A DNA stretch of 64,000 nucleotides. Origin: Oscillospiraceae bacterium (lineage in GTDB: Bacteria > Bacillota > Clostridia > Oscillospirales > Acutalibacteraceae). Shown here in pieces: positions 16,621-24,253 of this stretch. How positions within the stretch are numbered: the first letter of the stretch is position 1; every line of letters begins with the position of its first letter. The stretch covers positions 1-64,000 of the forward strand of contig DPVM01000010.1 in assembly GCA_003526845.1 (NCBI GenBank). Reading direction: 5' to 3'. A model generated the notes under the pieces. It saw only the letters and a program-made list of their open reading frames with translations. It was not told the origin of the DNA and did no database searches. The translations under genes were made by a program, and so were the position numbers.

Positions 16621-16754
16621 TGTTGTCTTATGAATTTTTTGTCTACTGATTTTACTATGTATTCGTGCTCCGTGCGTGAGGAGTAGATTGTTGACTCGCT
16701 TTTCAGCAGTGCGGCATTTATTTCGAGTATGCAAAACTCGGTGTCCTTGCCGCA
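16617..16754 (-). pseudogene. Possible C-terminal gene remnant downstream of the AgrC-like kinase
   Basis: A minus-strand frame of 45 codons with protein-like composition (starts CGKDTEFCILEINAALL, ends VDKKFIRQQ, stop). It has no start codon and a stop lies directly upstream, so it cannot be an intact gene. It may be the degraded tail of a lost gene, or chance. The overlapping frame that does have an ATG is Arg/His-rich and looks like a shadow. The rest of 16621-16822 shows nothing else. Confidence 0.3.
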
Positions 16755-16822
16755 TTAAAATTCAATCGTGTGTGGCTTTATATATGTTGAATTAATTTAT
16801 AATCAGATTCGTTTGCGCGATA

Positions 16823-18118
16823 TTAATTGTCATTCTTTGTCATAAAGATGATTGAAATGTTGAACATTTTTTCGTTTGGATCATAGCTAAACTCAATATC
16901 ACCGCCGTATTTTTTAACACTGCGCGTGATGCTTTTGAACCCGTATCCGTGAACCGATTTGTCAGCTTTGCTGGAAACAAGCCTGTTTTTGTCTACATTT
17001 GGCTCCTTGTCGCATGAGTTTGAAAGGTCAACAACAATCATCGAATTGATTTTGCCGATTTCAAATTTAACTTTGCGCTGAGTGCTTTTCGTTGCCGATT
17101 CAACCGCGTTGTCAAGCAGATTGTTGAACAGCGCCGTCAAATCGTTTCTGTCGATAAAGTCAAAATTGGAATAATTTATCTGACGCTCAAAGGTCAATTC
17201 GTTTTTGCGGCAAACAAAAATGTATTTGTTTATAATCAAATCAAGCAGTTTGTTTGATGTTTTGCCGATGTTGTTTGTATTGTCAATATCATCAACAATG
17301 CTGTTGATATAGTTTTTAATTTCTTTATTGTCGCCTGCCATTGAATAAAGGTTGTGATAGTGCTTTTTTGTATCATGAACAAACATTTGCAGTTGGTCAT
17401 TTTGGTGTGCAAGCAGCTCGTAGTATGTGTTGTTGATTTGCCTTTCGGATTGGATAGTGCGAAGCTCAATAAGCTCTGCCTCTTTTTCCGACGTTTTTTG
17501 CTGATAAATGCTTGTAAAAACAACGGATACGATAAGTACAAGGCTTGAAACCGCTATCAAAATTTTAAAGCTGTCATCCAAATTAACTTCATATGAAATT
17601 ATTACAAAAACGGTCAAAACCAAAAGAAGCGACGCAGGATAAATCAACAGGTGCCACTTGATTGCCTCTTTATAGTCTGTTTTGCGCACAACTGCCACAA
17701 CAACGCGCAGCAAAACAAACAGCAACGATTTGCTTGCCACTATAAGAACTATGTATGAATACGGATTTGAAATAAATGCCTTTGAATGCGTGTCGAACAT
17801 AACGGCAAGCACATTTATTACGCTGATTTCCGTTATCGTTACGCCGACCGTAAACAGCAGGGAATACAACAACGAAAAAACTGCTTTCATTTTGTAAAGA
17901 ATCCGTGCGAAAAGCAATTGAAAAATCAACAGCACGGCAGTGTTGATTATTACATTATAATTAAAAAGAATATTTATTCCCGCCATTATCAGGTATCCGA
18001 CCTGAATTGTGACGGCGTTTATCAATTTTCTGTCTGTATTGTTTATGCTTTCGTAAAAATTAAAGCATATCAGCGCTTCTATCGCCTGCAAAATCAGGTT
18101 CATATACACAGAATGCAA
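16823..18118 (-). CDS. AgrC-like sensor histidine kinase (GHKL family)
   Basis: A 431-residue membrane kinase. Residues 1-205 hold about six hydrophobic segments forming a peptide-sensing domain. A short coiled linker follows, then the phosphoacceptor region FVHDTKKHYHNL (H248), N-box NNLLDNAVES and a final GYGFKSI glycine box. This architecture is typical of AgrC/FsrC-type receptors for autoinducing peptides. The start is TTG at 18118, directly after the regulator stop, with AGGAG 7 bases upstream; the ATG at 18103 is 22 bases from that site. It is probably the receptor for the AgrB-processed peptide encoded at 19511. Confidence 0.85.
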   Translation of the reverse strand: MHSVYMNLILQAIEALICFNFYESINNTDRKLINAVTIQVGYLIMAGINILFNYNVIINTAVLLIFQLLFARILYKMKAVFSLLYSLLFTVGVTITEISVINVLAVMFDTHSKAFISNPYSYIVLIVASKSLLFVLLRVVVAVVRKTDYKEAIKWHLLIYPASLLLVLTVFVIISYEVNLDDSFKILIAVSSLVLIVSVVFTSIYQQKTSEKEAELIELRTIQSERQINNTYYELLAHQNDQLQMFVHDTKKHYHNLYSMAGDNKEIKNYINSIVDDIDNTNNIGKTSNKLLDLIINKYIFVCRKNELTFERQINYSNFDFIDRNDLTALFNNLLDNAVESATKSTQRKVKFEIGKINSMIVVDLSNSCDKEPNVDKNRLVSSKADKSVHGYGFKSITRSVKKYGGDIEFSYDPNEKMFNISIIFMTKNDN

Positions 18119-18826
18119 CTATTTTCTCCTTTTTAGATAGCTGTGAAAGTGCTTTCTGAAATCGGATTGCTTTCTATATGAAATAGGAATAATTTCTCCG
18201 TTTGTGAGTGTCACTTCATCACGCCTGTATTCGTTGACATAATCAAGGTTGATTATATAACTTTTGTGCACCCTGTAAAAGCAAAGATGGTTGAGTTTCG
18301 TTTCCCACTCGTCCATCAAATTCGCCGAGTAATATACCATATTTTCGGTTACAACTTTTACCTTGTGCTCAAGTGTTTCAACATACATTATTTCGTTTGA
18401 CTGAATGCGTTTTAGCTTGTTTGTGTCCTTAAGATAAAACTGAATCGAGTCTTTGTTGATAAGCTCAATGGCTTTATCAAGACCCTTGTAAAACCTCTCG
18501 TAGTTAAGCGGCTTTTTGATGAATCTGAGCGCAAAAAGATTCATAGCGTCATCAATATATTTTTCATATTCGGTGATAAAAAATATAATAACGTTTTTAT
18601 TTCTGATTTTCAGGAATTTTGCAACATCAAGACCGGTTTTTTCACCAAGCTCAACATCCAAAAAGGCAATATCATACGCTTTTTCGGAAATTATTGCATC
18701 CTGAGCGTTATCGCAACTGTCGTATGAATAATTTATGCCACGATCTTCGCAGTAGCGCACAAAATAGGCTACTGTAAGTTCGCGGCATTCGGTATCATCA
18801 TCACAAATAAGAGCTTTAACAGACAT
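18119..18826 (-). CDS. LytTR response regulator (AgrA-like)
   Basis: A 235-residue regulator. The receiver domain (residues about 1-120) has acidic pocket DDD at 9-11 and phosphoacceptor D57 in AFLDVEL. The C-terminal LytTR DNA-binding domain (about 135-235) has IMYVETLEHKV, FYRVHKSYIINLDYV and the basic tail FRKHFHSYLKRRK. It lies next to and upstream of the AgrC-like kinase, so the two should form a two-component pair acting on direct repeats such as those upstream of agrD. Its ribosome site GGGAGA follows a hairpin that also ends the XRE gene. Confidence 0.88.
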   Translation of the reverse strand: MSVKALICDDDTECRELTVAYFVRYCEDRGINYSYDSCDNAQDAIISEKAYDIAFLDVELGEKTGLDVAKFLKIRNKNVIIFFITEYEKYIDDAMNLFALRFIKKPLNYERFYKGLDKAIELINKDSIQFYLKDTNKLKRIQSNEIMYVETLEHKVKVVTENMVYYSANLMDEWETKLNHLCFYRVHKSYIINLDYVNEYRRDEVTLTNGEIIPISYRKQSDFRKHFHSYLKRRK

Positions 18827-18842
18827 ATTTCAATTTCTCCCA

Positions 18843-18878
18843 AAAATAAAATAACTCAAAGACATCAGCTTTGAGTTA
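18843..18878 (-). terminator. Terminator of the XRE gene / leader hairpin of the LytTR gene
   Basis: TAACTCAAAG and CTTTGAGTTA form a perfect 10-bp stem with a 7-base loop. On minus it is followed by TTTTATTTTTG and then the ribosome site of the LytTR gene. Confidence 0.7.
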
Positions 18879-18907
18879 AATATAACATATTTAAAAAAAT
18901 AATTCAA
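18879..18907 (-). promoter_or_regulatory. Promoter of the LytTR-kinase operon
   Basis: On minus, TTGAAT, 17-base spacer, TATATT. It directly abuts the hairpin at 18852-18878, which would give the two-component genes their own transcript separate from the XRE gene. Confidence 0.5.
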
Positions 18908-18939
18908 CACTTATTAATTTAGGCTTATTGACTTTCAGG

Positions 18940-19266
18940 TTAAATTTTGTTGCTGTCATAATAAGCAAGGAGAAGATTGTAAAGCGTTTCCTGCTCCTTT
19001 TGCGAAAGATGTTTTATCAAATCAATTATGTTTTCCGGTACGGATGCCTTGAGCGCGCCTGTTAGCAATGCGCACGGACAAATCTCCAGTTCCTCGCAAA
19101 GCCGTTGCATTGTTTTGTATGAAAGATTGCTTTTCCCGCATTCGAGATTTGACATTTGAGTGTTGGAAATCGACACCTTTTCAGCCAATTCTTCCTGTTT
19201 CAACCCTTTTGAGCCTCTGTAAAATTTAATTCGGTTGCCGATAATCATATTGCTGTCAAATTTCAT
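18940..19266 (-). CDS. XRE-family transcriptional regulator
   Basis: A 108-residue protein with an N-terminal Cro/C1-type helix-turn-helix at about residues 8-65 (GNRIKFYRGSKGLKQEELAE, then ISNTQMSNLECGKSNLSYKTM). The C-terminal 40 residues look helical (LSQKEQETLYNLLLAYYD) and may dimerise. It lies between the agr two-component genes and the divergent peptide/AgrB genes, so it may control one or both. The ligand is unknown. Confidence 0.8.
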   Translation of the reverse strand: MKFDSNMIIGNRIKFYRGSKGLKQEELAEKVSISNTQMSNLECGKSNLSYKTMQRLCEELEICPCALLTGALKASVPENIIDLIKHLSQKEQETLYNLLLAYYDSNKI

Positions 19267-19416
19267 AAAATCTATCCTCGTCTTTCAAACTGTCGCTTCT
19301 TTTATATATATTAACATTATTAAATCGGCAGATGAAGAAAGTGCGGTTTCAAAACTTCAAATGAAGATTGAAATTATTCAAGGTGTTTTTAAATTATAAC
19401 AATCATATTTGAAATC

Positions 19417-19447
19417 TGTGCAGTTTGGGGCAAAAAACGGTGCAAAA
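19417..19447. promoter_or_regulatory. Candidate LytTR direct repeat upstream of agrD
   Basis: TGTGCAGTT (19417-19425) and GGTGCAAAA (19439-19447) are imperfect 9-base repeats with a 22-base period, the spacing of AgrA/LytTR sites. The second ends 11 bases before the -35 at 19459. Similarity is partial, so this is a candidate only. Confidence 0.35.
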
Positions 19448-19458
19448 TGCCAAATCTG

Positions 19459-19487
19459 TTGCAATGCTGTCAAAAATGTTATATAAC
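19459..19487 (+). promoter_or_regulatory. Promoter of agrD-agrB
   Basis: TTGCAA, 17-base spacer, TATAAC. The predicted start near 19494 gives a very short leader, with AAGGAGG beginning almost at once. The weak -35 suits activator control. The rest of the 244-base gap to the XRE gene is AT-rich without genes. Confidence 0.5.
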
Positions 19488-19510
19488 CAAGAAAAAAGGA
19501 GGTGAAACGT

Positions 19511-19651
19511 ATGAAAACTGATGCTCTTTCAAAGGTTGTAAAGGCTATCAACTTCTCAGTTAAAGTTGACTCAAATTCAACAAACACAACAGCCGCATTC
19601 CAACCTAAGTTGCCGAAGCAATACAATCAATTCAAAAAGAATGACAGATGA
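19511..19651 (+). CDS. agrD: AgrD-like autoinducer precursor peptide without cysteine
   Basis: A 46-residue peptide with a strong ribosome site (GGAGG 7 bases before ATG) placed 8 bases before agrB. Residues 3-19 form an amphipathic N-terminal leader (DALSKVVKAINFSVKV). The C-terminal part has the AgrD-type recognition pattern AAFQPKLPKQY with a charged tail FKKNDR. Precursors of this family normally have a Cys (rarely Ser) that closes the thiolactone or lactone ring just before this pattern. Here there is no Cys; S21, S23, T24, T26 or T27 are the only hydroxyl residues available upstream. Either a lactone or a linear product is possible. Assignment rests on position, size and the QPKLP motif. 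Confidence 0.75.
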   Translation: MKTDALSKVVKAINFSVKVDSNSTNTTAAFQPKLPKQYNQFKKNDR

Positions 19652-19659
19652 TATAGATA

Positions 19660-20256
19660 ATGATAAGTAAACTTTCAAAACGAATAGCTCAATATTTGGC
19701 GGATAAAAACAAAATAGACGGTGACGAGATTGATTTGTATCATTACGGCTTGTTTGTTATGATAAGCGAGTTGTTTCTGATGTTTTGCAGTCTTGTAATC
19801 GGAATAATATTTAAAATCCCGCTGCAAGGCGTCATATTTTATCTTGTGTTTTTTATAACACACAGGTACGCCGGTGGCTTTCATGCAAAAACAGAATTTC
19901 ATTGCCAGGCAGTGACTCTCTCTTCATTCTTTATAGGCATTGCGTGCATTAAACTTGCCGAAAATGCAAGTTTTGCGCTTCTTGTCGCAATACCGATATG
20001 CTGTCTTGCGATTATGGCAATACTCTGTCCTGCCGATACGCCGCAAAAGGAGCTGACGCGAGGGGAAAAACTCCGATTTAAAAAAATAACCGCTGTTTTG
20101 ATTTCTGCAATAATATTGCTTGTCGTTTTGTTGTTTAAACTAGGGGTATCATCATCTTATATCGGCGCAATTGTGTTTGCTGTTTTGCTCGAAACAATAT
20201 CTGTTGTTTTCGGCAGAGCTTTTAACGGCAGATTGCGCGATGAATCGGAAACTTAA
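19660..20256 (+). CDS. agrB: AgrB-like accessory gene regulator protease
   Basis: A 198-residue integral membrane cysteine endopeptidase with about five hydrophobic segments. The catalytic region HRYAGGFHAKTEFHC gives H75 and C82, the same 7-residue separation as the His/Cys pair of staphylococcal AgrB. It cleaves the AgrD C-terminus and forms an enzyme thioester that is released by ring closure. The C-terminal basic loop (LTRGEKLRFKK) is also usual. The weak ribosome site and 8-base gap suggest coupling to agrD translation. Confidence 0.92.
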   Translation: MISKLSKRIAQYLADKNKIDGDEIDLYHYGLFVMISELFLMFCSLVIGIIFKIPLQGVIFYLVFFITHRYAGGFHAKTEFHCQAVTLSSFFIGIACIKLAENASFALLVAIPICCLAIMAILCPADTPQKELTRGEKLRFKKITAVLISAIILLVVLLFKLGVSSSYIGAIVFAVLLETISVVFGRAFNGRLRDESET

Positions 20257-20273
20257 ATTAATACAAAAGGTAC

Positions 20274-20308
20274 AGCCCGGTTGATGAAACCGGGTTGTTC
20301 TTTTTTTG
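20274..20308 (+). terminator. Terminator after agrB
   Basis: AGCCCGGTT pairs with AACCGGGTT and is followed by GTTCTTTTTTT. Confidence 0.85.
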
Positions 20309-20354
20309 TTATTATAGTATAATGATGTTATAAAATATAACAAAAGGTGATTTT

Positions 20355-21635
20355 ATGAAAACCGTATTCAAAAATTGCATTTTGCTTGACGGCACAAAAA
20401 ATATGGCTCCCATTGAGCACACCGATGTTGTGACAGACGGCGACAAAATCGTTTTTATCGGCAAAGCCGAAATCGGCGCGGGTGACAGGGTGTTTGATTT
20501 AAACGGCAAATATCTTATGCCCGGTCTTATCAACCTCCATGTTCACCTTCCTGCCGGAGGAAAACCGCAGAAAAAGCCGCTCAAAGCAACTCTGCTTTCA
20601 AGAATTGCGCTTTCGTCCGCCGTTATGCGCAATTTTACGCTCAAGATGTGCAATTCCTACGCCATGCAGGGGCTTATGTCCGGCGTTACCACAATACGCA
20701 CTGTCGGCGGACTTGACAATATAGACACAAAGCTCCGCGACAAAATCAATTCGGGTGCACTTGAGGGACCGAGAATACTCGCCTCCGACTTTGCAATCGG
20801 CGTTCCGGGCGGTCATATGGTCGGCTCGGTTGCGCGTGCGGCAGAAACGGTTGATGATGCCGTGAGAATGGTTGATGAGCTTAAAACCCATAATGTCGAT
20901 TTGATTAAGCTTATGATTACAGGCGGTGTAATGGACGCAAAGGTTAAAGGCGAGCCGGGCAGGCTGATGATGCAACCGGATATGATTAAGGCATGCTGTG
21001 ACCGTGCGCATGAATACGGCTTTAAGGTCGCCGCACATGTTCAAAGCCCCGAGGGCGTCAGGTGTGCCGTCCAAAACGGAGTTGATTCGATAGAGCACGG
21101 CTCAACTCTTACACAAAAGGAAATTGATGCATTCAAACAGCACGGCGCTGTTATGGTTTGCACGATTTCTCCTGCACTGCCCATGGCAAAATTCGATATG
21201 CAAACGCTCGGTATCACCGAGGCGGTGCAGTACAATTCAAATATCGTTTACAACAATATGATTGCAGGCTCAAAAACCGCGCTCGCAAACGGAATAACTG
21301 TCGGCTTGGGTACGGATACGGGCTGTCCCTACACAACACATTACAATATGTGGCGCGAGCTTCATTATTTTGGAAAGAATGTCGGCGTTTCGCCCGAGTT
21401 TGCGCTCTATACCGCAACGCTTAACAATGCGGCTATACTCGGAATTGACGATATAACAGGCAGTATCGAGGTCGGAAAATGCGCCGATATGCTTATTTCA
21501 AACACAAATCCGCTTGACGATTTCAGGGCACTTTCAAATCCGTATATGGTTGTTGCGCGCGGCAAGGTTTATGAACAGCCGAAAATCGAAAAATACCCGA
21601 CCTGCGACGCCGAACTTGACAAATATTACGGTTAA
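20355..21635 (+). CDS. Metal-dependent amidohydrolase (imidazolonepropionase/prolidase-like)
   Basis: A 426-residue amidohydrolase-superfamily enzyme. Metal ligands are visible in order: NLHVHL (HxH) after the usual PGLINLHVH block, a lysine in DLIKLMITGG that can be carbamylated, H in AAHVQSPEG, H in SIEHGS, and D in GLGTDTG. The C-terminal beta-sandwich region GSIEVGKCADMLI is typical of the superfamily. Relatives act on cyclic amides or Xaa-Pro-type dipeptides, but the substrate cannot be told from sequence. It stands alone between the agr terminator and the next small gene. Confidence 0.82.
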   Translation: MKTVFKNCILLDGTKNMAPIEHTDVVTDGDKIVFIGKAEIGAGDRVFDLNGKYLMPGLINLHVHLPAGGKPQKKPLKATLLSRIALSSAVMRNFTLKMCNSYAMQGLMSGVTTIRTVGGLDNIDTKLRDKINSGALEGPRILASDFAIGVPGGHMVGSVARAAETVDDAVRMVDELKTHNVDLIKLMITGGVMDAKVKGEPGRLMMQPDMIKACCDRAHEYGFKVAAHVQSPEGVRCAVQNGVDSIEHGSTLTQKEIDAFKQHGAVMVCTISPALPMAKFDMQTLGITEAVQYNSNIVYNNMIAGSKTALANGITVGLGTDTGCPYTTHYNMWRELHYFGKNVGVSPEFALYTATLNNAAILGIDDITGSIEVGKCADMLISNTNPLDDFRALSNPYMVVARGKVYEQPKIEKYPTCDAELDKYYG

Positions 21636-21716
21636 ACCGTTAAAAGTATCTATCCGTGTCAAATATTAAATTTTATTTTAAATTATTGCATTATTTTTTA
21701 GAAAGGAGGGCTTTTT

Positions 21717-22070
21717 ATGGGTATTTCAAATGTTATTTTATTACCGTCGCTTTTGGCGCTTGTGTGGTATGTCCTTGTAATCGTCGGCGGTTTTAAAATG
21801 TTTAAAAAAGCAAACAAGCCTGCAATTTTGGCTATAATTCCCGTTGTCAATTTCTTTGTGCTTGTTGACGCCGTAACGGACGGCAAATGGTATAAAGGAT
21901 TTTGGATGCTTGTTCCGATTGCAGATATTGTATTTTTGATTAAATTTTCAATAAAAACAGCAAAATGCTACGGCTTTTCTGTTGGCTTCGGCATTCTCAC
22001 GCTGTTTTTCCCGTTTGTATGCTCACTCATCATGGGCTTTTCAAGCAACAGATTTGCCGTTGTTGACTGA
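21717..22070 (+). CDS. DUF5684-like small membrane protein
   Basis: A 117-residue protein with three or four hydrophobic segments. It has a pattern often seen in DUF5684 proteins: a first helix ending GGFKMFKKANKPAILAIIPVVNFFVLVD, then KWYKGFWMLVPIADIV, then a glycine-rich third helix. Members are sometimes fused to or placed beside signal peptidases, but no such neighbour is present. Ribosome site AAAGGAGGG precedes the ATG. Function unknown. Confidence 0.65.
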   Translation: MGISNVILLPSLLALVWYVLVIVGGFKMFKKANKPAILAIIPVVNFFVLVDAVTDGKWYKGFWMLVPIADIVFLIKFSIKTAKCYGFSVGFGILTLFFPFVCSLIMGFSSNRFAVVD

Positions 22071-22193
22071 TAGCTTAAACAACTCAAAAGAACAGAAATT
22101 TCCTGCTCTCAGCCGGTAGAAAAGTTATTTTGTTTAACATTGCTCATTACAATGCAGATATAGGGCTATAAAATATAAGGAGAGGTGATATAT

Positions 22194-22607
22194 ATGTGGT
22201 GGTTGTTCGCATTACTTTCAGCCGTATTTGCGGCGCTTACATCAATTCTTGCAAAGGTCGGAATTGAAAATGTTGATTCAACCCTTGCAACGGCTATCAG
22301 AACTGTTGCCGTTGTGGGAATGTCGTGGCTAATGGTATTTATCACAAACACGCAGTCGGGCATTTCAAGCATCAGCAAAAAAAGCTGGATATTCCTTATC
22401 CTTTCCGGTCTTGCAACGGGCGCATCGTGGCTTTGCTATTACAAAGCAATCCAAATGGGCGATGTGTCAAAAGTTGTGCCGATTGACAAATTGAGTGTTC
22501 TTTTCACCCTTGTGCTTGCTTTTGTATTTTTGCACGAGGAGTTCAACACAAAATCGCTTATCGGCTCAATTCTCATCACTGCCGGCACATTGGTTATGGT
22601 ATTATAA
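22194..22607 (+). CDS. Half-size EamA/DMT-family transporter
   Basis: A 137-residue membrane protein with about four or five helices, corresponding to one EamA repeat (WWLFALLSAVFAALTSILAKVGI at the start, PIDKLSVLFTLVLAFVFLHE near the end). Full DMT exporters have two such repeats, so this form probably acts as a dimer. ATG at 22194 has AGGAGAGG 8 bases upstream; the in-frame GTG at 22185 overlaps that site. Substrate unknown. Confidence 0.8.
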   Translation: MWWLFALLSAVFAALTSILAKVGIENVDSTLATAIRTVAVVGMSWLMVFITNTQSGISSISKKSWIFLILSGLATGASWLCYYKAIQMGDVSKVVPIDKLSVLFTLVLAFVFLHEEFNTKSLIGSILITAGTLVMVL

Positions 22608-22668
22608 GGTGAATTTTTGACAGTGAAAAGATGATTTTTGTTGTAAGTCTTTAGTCGGGGGAGATATA

Positions 22669-23223
22669 ATGGAAGATAAATATTATATGTTTGTTACAAA
22701 ACGCGAGTCACAACGAAGTGCCTATAATGTATTGTCATTTTTTGCGATACCGGCTTCGTTGTTGTTTGTTTATGCAGTCATTTGTGCAGTTATTAAAGAC
22801 CGCTTTAATGGGCTTATTATACCGCATGCGGCAAATTGTGTAATAATATTTGCGTTGGTTTTTATAGGCATAGCATTGGCGTACAAACGATGTGATGATT
22901 TTAGAGGCGTGCTTTTATTTAATGATTATCTTCAAATTCAAAGGCACGAAATCTCTTCCGTGCATCCGTTTCCTGTTAATCCAAAAATCTTATATACCGA
23001 TATTGTTGCTGTTGAAAAACATGCTTGGAAGCCTGAAAACAGCGAGGAATGGAATGACCGTCAGCTTTCGATTGTCGGCGGATATGGTTTGGATTATGTA
23101 AAAATTACCGATAATTTAGACCGGAAGTATATTTTTTGTATTGAAAAATGTGACGAGTTTATGGAAGAAATCAATAAAAGAATACAAGTTGCAAATAACA
23201 ATCGAGATTCTAAAACAAAATAA
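22669..23223 (+). CDS. Hypothetical two-helix membrane protein
   Basis: 184 residues with hydrophobic segments at about 22-42 and 57-78, followed by a soluble C-terminal domain with alternating strands (LLFNDYLQIQRHE, then ILYTDIVAVEKHAW, then DYVKITDNLDRKYIFCIE) that resembles bacterial PH-like domains. Base composition is more AT-rich than the neighbours. Ribosome site GGGGGAG precedes the ATG. No family recognised. Confidence 0.7.
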   Translation: MEDKYYMFVTKRESQRSAYNVLSFFAIPASLLFVYAVICAVIKDRFNGLIIPHAANCVIIFALVFIGIALAYKRCDDFRGVLLFNDYLQIQRHEISSVHPFPVNPKILYTDIVAVEKHAWKPENSEEWNDRQLSIVGGYGLDYVKITDNLDRKYIFCIEKCDEFMEEINKRIQVANNNRDSKTK

Positions 23224-23255
23224 AACTTTACTTACAAATTAATGCGAGGTGCGGT

Positions 23256-24161
23256 ATGACACTGCAACAATTGAAATATTTGGTGACGGTTGCCGAGTGC
23301 AGGAATATTACAGAGGCGGCTGAAAAGCTTTTTATATCACAACCGAGCCTGAGCGCGGCTATACATAATCTCGAAAGTGAGATGGGCGTTACCGCGTTTG
23401 TGCGTTCAAACAAGGGTGTCAGCATCACCCGTGAGGGTGAGGAGTTGCTTTCGTTTGCGCGCAATTTGCTCGAACAGGCGGAGATTATGAAGGATCATTT
23501 TTGTGCCGACGAAAAGCGCAACCCTAAATTTTGCGTTTCGTGCCAACATTATTCTTTTGCGGTCAACGCATTTGTCGATGTTGTCGGCAAATATGACGCG
23601 GACGAATACAATTTTATTCTGCGCGAAACTCAAACGGGCGAAATAATCGACGATGTTGCAAACGGCAACAGTGAAATCGGTGTTCTTTATATTTCAAAAC
23701 AAAACGAGGATGTTTTGACAAAACTTTTTAAGAAAAACGATTTGCTCTTTGAGGAAATGTTCACCGCATCACCGCATATTTTTATCAGCAAAAATCATCT
23801 GCTTGCGCATAAGGACAAAATCACGCTTGACGAGCTGAAGCCTTATCCGTATCTTGTGTATGAGCAGGGCGAGCGAAATTCGTTTTATTTCAGCGAGGAG
23901 TTTTTGAGCGTGCTTGATATGCCGAAAAGTATTCAGGTCAGGGACCGTGCAACACTTTTCAACTTGGCAATCGGACTTAATGGTTTTACTGTCAGCTCCG
24001 GCATAATCGACAAGGAGCTTAACGGGGAGGATATTATCGCAAAACCGCTTGAAATGGATTGCGATATGCATATCGGGTTGATTAAAAAGAAAAACATTAT
24101 GCTTTCGCGTTATGCGGAATCATATATAAGTGCGCTGAAAAAGTATTCTACCATAGTTTAA
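23256..24161 (+). CDS. LysR-family transcriptional regulator
   Basis: A 301-residue LysR regulator with an N-terminal winged helix (MTLQQLKYLVTVAECRNITEAAEKLFISQPSLSAAIHNLE) and a C-terminal effector-binding domain. It lies 92 bases upstream of a MetE-like methyltransferase on the same strand, with a terminator-like hairpin between. It may control that gene, as MetR controls metE in other bacteria, but the effector is not evident. Confidence 0.88.
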   Translation: MTLQQLKYLVTVAECRNITEAAEKLFISQPSLSAAIHNLESEMGVTAFVRSNKGVSITREGEELLSFARNLLEQAEIMKDHFCADEKRNPKFCVSCQHYSFAVNAFVDVVGKYDADEYNFILRETQTGEIIDDVANGNSEIGVLYISKQNEDVLTKLFKKNDLLFEEMFTASPHIFISKNHLLAHKDKITLDELKPYPYLVYEQGERNSFYFSEEFLSVLDMPKSIQVRDRATLFNLAIGLNGFTVSSGIIDKELNGEDIIAKPLEMDCDMHIGLIKKKNIMLSRYAESYISALKKYSTIV

Positions 24162-24214
24162 AACTATGAGCGGCTGCGAATTTTTAGTATTTTTCAAAAG
24201 AATATTTTTGTGAT

Positions 24215-24252
24215 AAACTGTCCTTAGCAAAAAACGAAAGGACAGTTTTATT
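24215..24252 (+). terminator. Hairpin between the LysR gene and the MetE-like gene that overlaps the ribosome site
   Basis: AAACTGTCCTT (24215-24225) and AAGGACAGTTT (24238-24248) form a perfect 11-bp stem with a 12-base A-rich loop, followed by TATTT and then the ATG at 24254. The right arm contains AAAGGA, the only ribosome site for the next gene, so folding would both resemble a terminator and hide translation initiation. Confidence 0.7.
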
Positions 24253-24253
24253 T

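Noticed and set aside
16345..16755. 136-codon minus-strand frame across the rnfB end
   Set aside because: It runs antisense through rnfB and through a terminator; composition is Arg/His/Cys-rich as in shadow frames.
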